64,000 nt of DNA from NCBI RefSeq assembly GCF_014803405.1, contig NZ_JACYFG010000006.1, positions 503,501-567,500 on the forward strand. Reading direction: 5' to 3'. The translations under genes and the position numbers were made by a program. The first letter of the stretch is position 1. Each line of letters starts with the position of its first letter. The notes under the pieces were generated by a model. That model saw only the letters and a list, made by a program, of their open reading frames with translations. It had not been told where the DNA came from and did no database searches. The stretch is from Pelagicoccus enzymogenes. Its GTDB lineage: Bacteria > Verrucomicrobiota > Verrucomicrobiia > Opitutales > Opitutaceae. Shown here one piece after another: positions 63,300-64,000 of the stretch.

Positions 63300-63372
63300 G
63301 TAGGAGCGTGCTTGTCACGCGAAAACACTGCCTTGATCCGGTAACGCAATCGCGTGACAAGCACGCTCCCAC
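63300..63372. repeat. REP doublet (REPIN), GTAGGAGCG type
   Basis: GTAGGAGCGTGCTTGTCACG then CGA at 63300-63322, and its inverse TCGCGTGACAAGCACGCTCC then CAC at 63350-63372, with a 27-bp spacer. The arms are near-perfect mirror copies, so the doublet can fold into one long hairpin. Confidence 0.85.
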
Positions 63373-63549
63373 CTTCGTTGGACAGTCACCATGATGCCGT
63401 AGTTGAATCTGCTCTCAGAGATGAACGAGCAAGGTTCAATCAATGCGCTTTAGCGCCTTACGGAAGGCGCTCCGCTTGAGCGTATCCGCAACACAAAACT
63501 CGCCCCTTTTGCCGCCATACGCACCCCATCCCTTACCCTACTCATCCTA

Positions 63550-63891
63550 TTGGCCACGAGCTGGCTTCCCTTCGCGAAAGCTAAGCAGAACCTAGCCAAC
63601 TTGATGAACCTCATGCGGGCCGCCTTCCACGACAATTCCCTGCCCATTGTCATCGGACGCATCACCGACTCACGCAGCGGCCAAGAAGAACCGGTCATGA
63701 AATACGCCGACACGGTGCGGCGGACTCAACAAGCCTTCACCGAGCAAGACCCCTTCGCCACGCTCTCAACCGTTACCGAAGAACTCGCATACGGCGAGCA
63801 CGACGCCTGGCACTACCTGTCGGAAGGCTAGGTGCTCATGGGCAGGGACTTCGCCCAGAAAGTCCATTTGCTCAGCAACAAGACACGATGA
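63550..63891 (+). pseudogene. Remnant of a SASA-type (sialate O-acetylesterase-like) esterase gene
   Basis: The frame reads the C-terminal third of a SASA/DUF303 esterase: 'LPIVIGRITDSRSGQEEPVM', then the Asp-His part 'EHDAWHYLSEG'. A TAG at 63829 interrupts it where the family has Tyr ('G-Y-vlmG'), after which the same frame continues 'VLMGRDFAQKVH' to a TGA at 63889. Upstream, the frame is open back to 63454 and gives a signal-like stretch ('PSLTLLILLATSWLPFAKA') joined straight to the C-terminal part, so the middle of the gene seems deleted. Confidence 0.7.
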
Positions 63892-63952
63892 AACTGCCCA
63901 ACTCGGACTTTGGGAAAGTTCGACAGCGGTGGGCAGTTTCGAATCGTTTTTT
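63890..63952 (+). terminator. Rho-independent terminator after the esterase remnant
   Basis: Eleven perfect base pairs GAAACTGCCCA / TGGGCAGTTTC around a 29-base loop, followed by GAATCG and six T. Confidence 0.75.
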
Positions 63953-64000
63953 GGGGCAAGGCCCAAATCGAAGATCAAGAGGTCGCCTCTACTTCTTGAC

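Overview
The window looks like a chromosome segment of a free-living, probably marine, member of the Verrucomicrobiota, most likely class Opitutae. The signs are a small exported protein ending in a VPDSG-CTERM sorting signal, a chlamydia-like class Ic ribonucleotide reductase, high overall GC with strong NNC codon bias, and many palindromic REP-type repeats with a REP-associated transposase. The taxonomic call is an inference; there is no rRNA or tRNA gene in the window.

Layout. 0-5 kb: the end of a SpoIIE/RsbU-type phosphatase, a pyroglutamyl-peptidase homologue without its catalytic Cys and His, YhbY, a hybrid sensor kinase and two hypothetical genes. 5-8.1 kb: a hairpin-rich non-coding stretch and the 2-oxoacid:ferredoxin oxidoreductase pair korAB. 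8.6-21.6 kb: a degenerate sensor kinase, an MFS transporter, a Cu/Zn-type permease fused to an HMA domain, a giant HrpA helicase carrying five in-frame REP-like inserts, an AI-2E-family exporter and a pqiA-pqiB pair. 21.7-24.6 kb: three-gene proton-translocating transhydrogenase (pntAA, pntAB, pntB). 25-28 kb: Na+/solute symporter, small exported protein, ACT-domain GcvR-like protein. 28.2-36.5 kb: a GldA/GldF/GldG-like ABC exporter operon with a DUF4340 protein and an AsmA-like protein. 36.5-37.2 kb: a RAYT transposase between two REP doublets. 37.4-42.3 kb: nrdB-nrdA behind a pair of NrdR boxes. 42.3-47 kb: an accessory island with a convergent TacT/TacA-like pair, a DUF2971 gene, a RES-Xre toxin-antitoxin pair, a membrane-bound biotinyl/lipoyl-like protein and a gene remnant, partly framed by a 30-bp direct repeat. 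47-53.3 kb: lower-GC exported proteins (an Hcp homologue with a signal peptide, Dabb protein, membrane pair, VPDSG-CTERM protein, lipoprotein operon). 53.4-64 kb: two LuxR-type regulators, a 1211-residue HAF-repeat protein, an HD-domain protein, a GHL10 lipoprotein, an NAD(P)-binding protein and an esterase pseudogene.

Four signals stand out. (1) A RAYT/REP system whose palindromes are dispersed through intergenic DNA and also sit in frame inside genes (hrpA five times; the C-terminal tail of an ABC ATPase). (2) A 34-codon ORF overlapping the nrdA stop codon that repeats the NrdA C-terminal redox hexapeptide ICESCQ with different synonymous codons. (3) The 7-mer GTATCCA, about 30 times on the + strand versus about 4 on the - strand, whichever strand is coding: a candidate polar chromosome motif (Chi-like or KOPS-like). 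(4) Toxin-antitoxin pairs in non-canonical gene orders. All counts were made by eye and should be recomputed.
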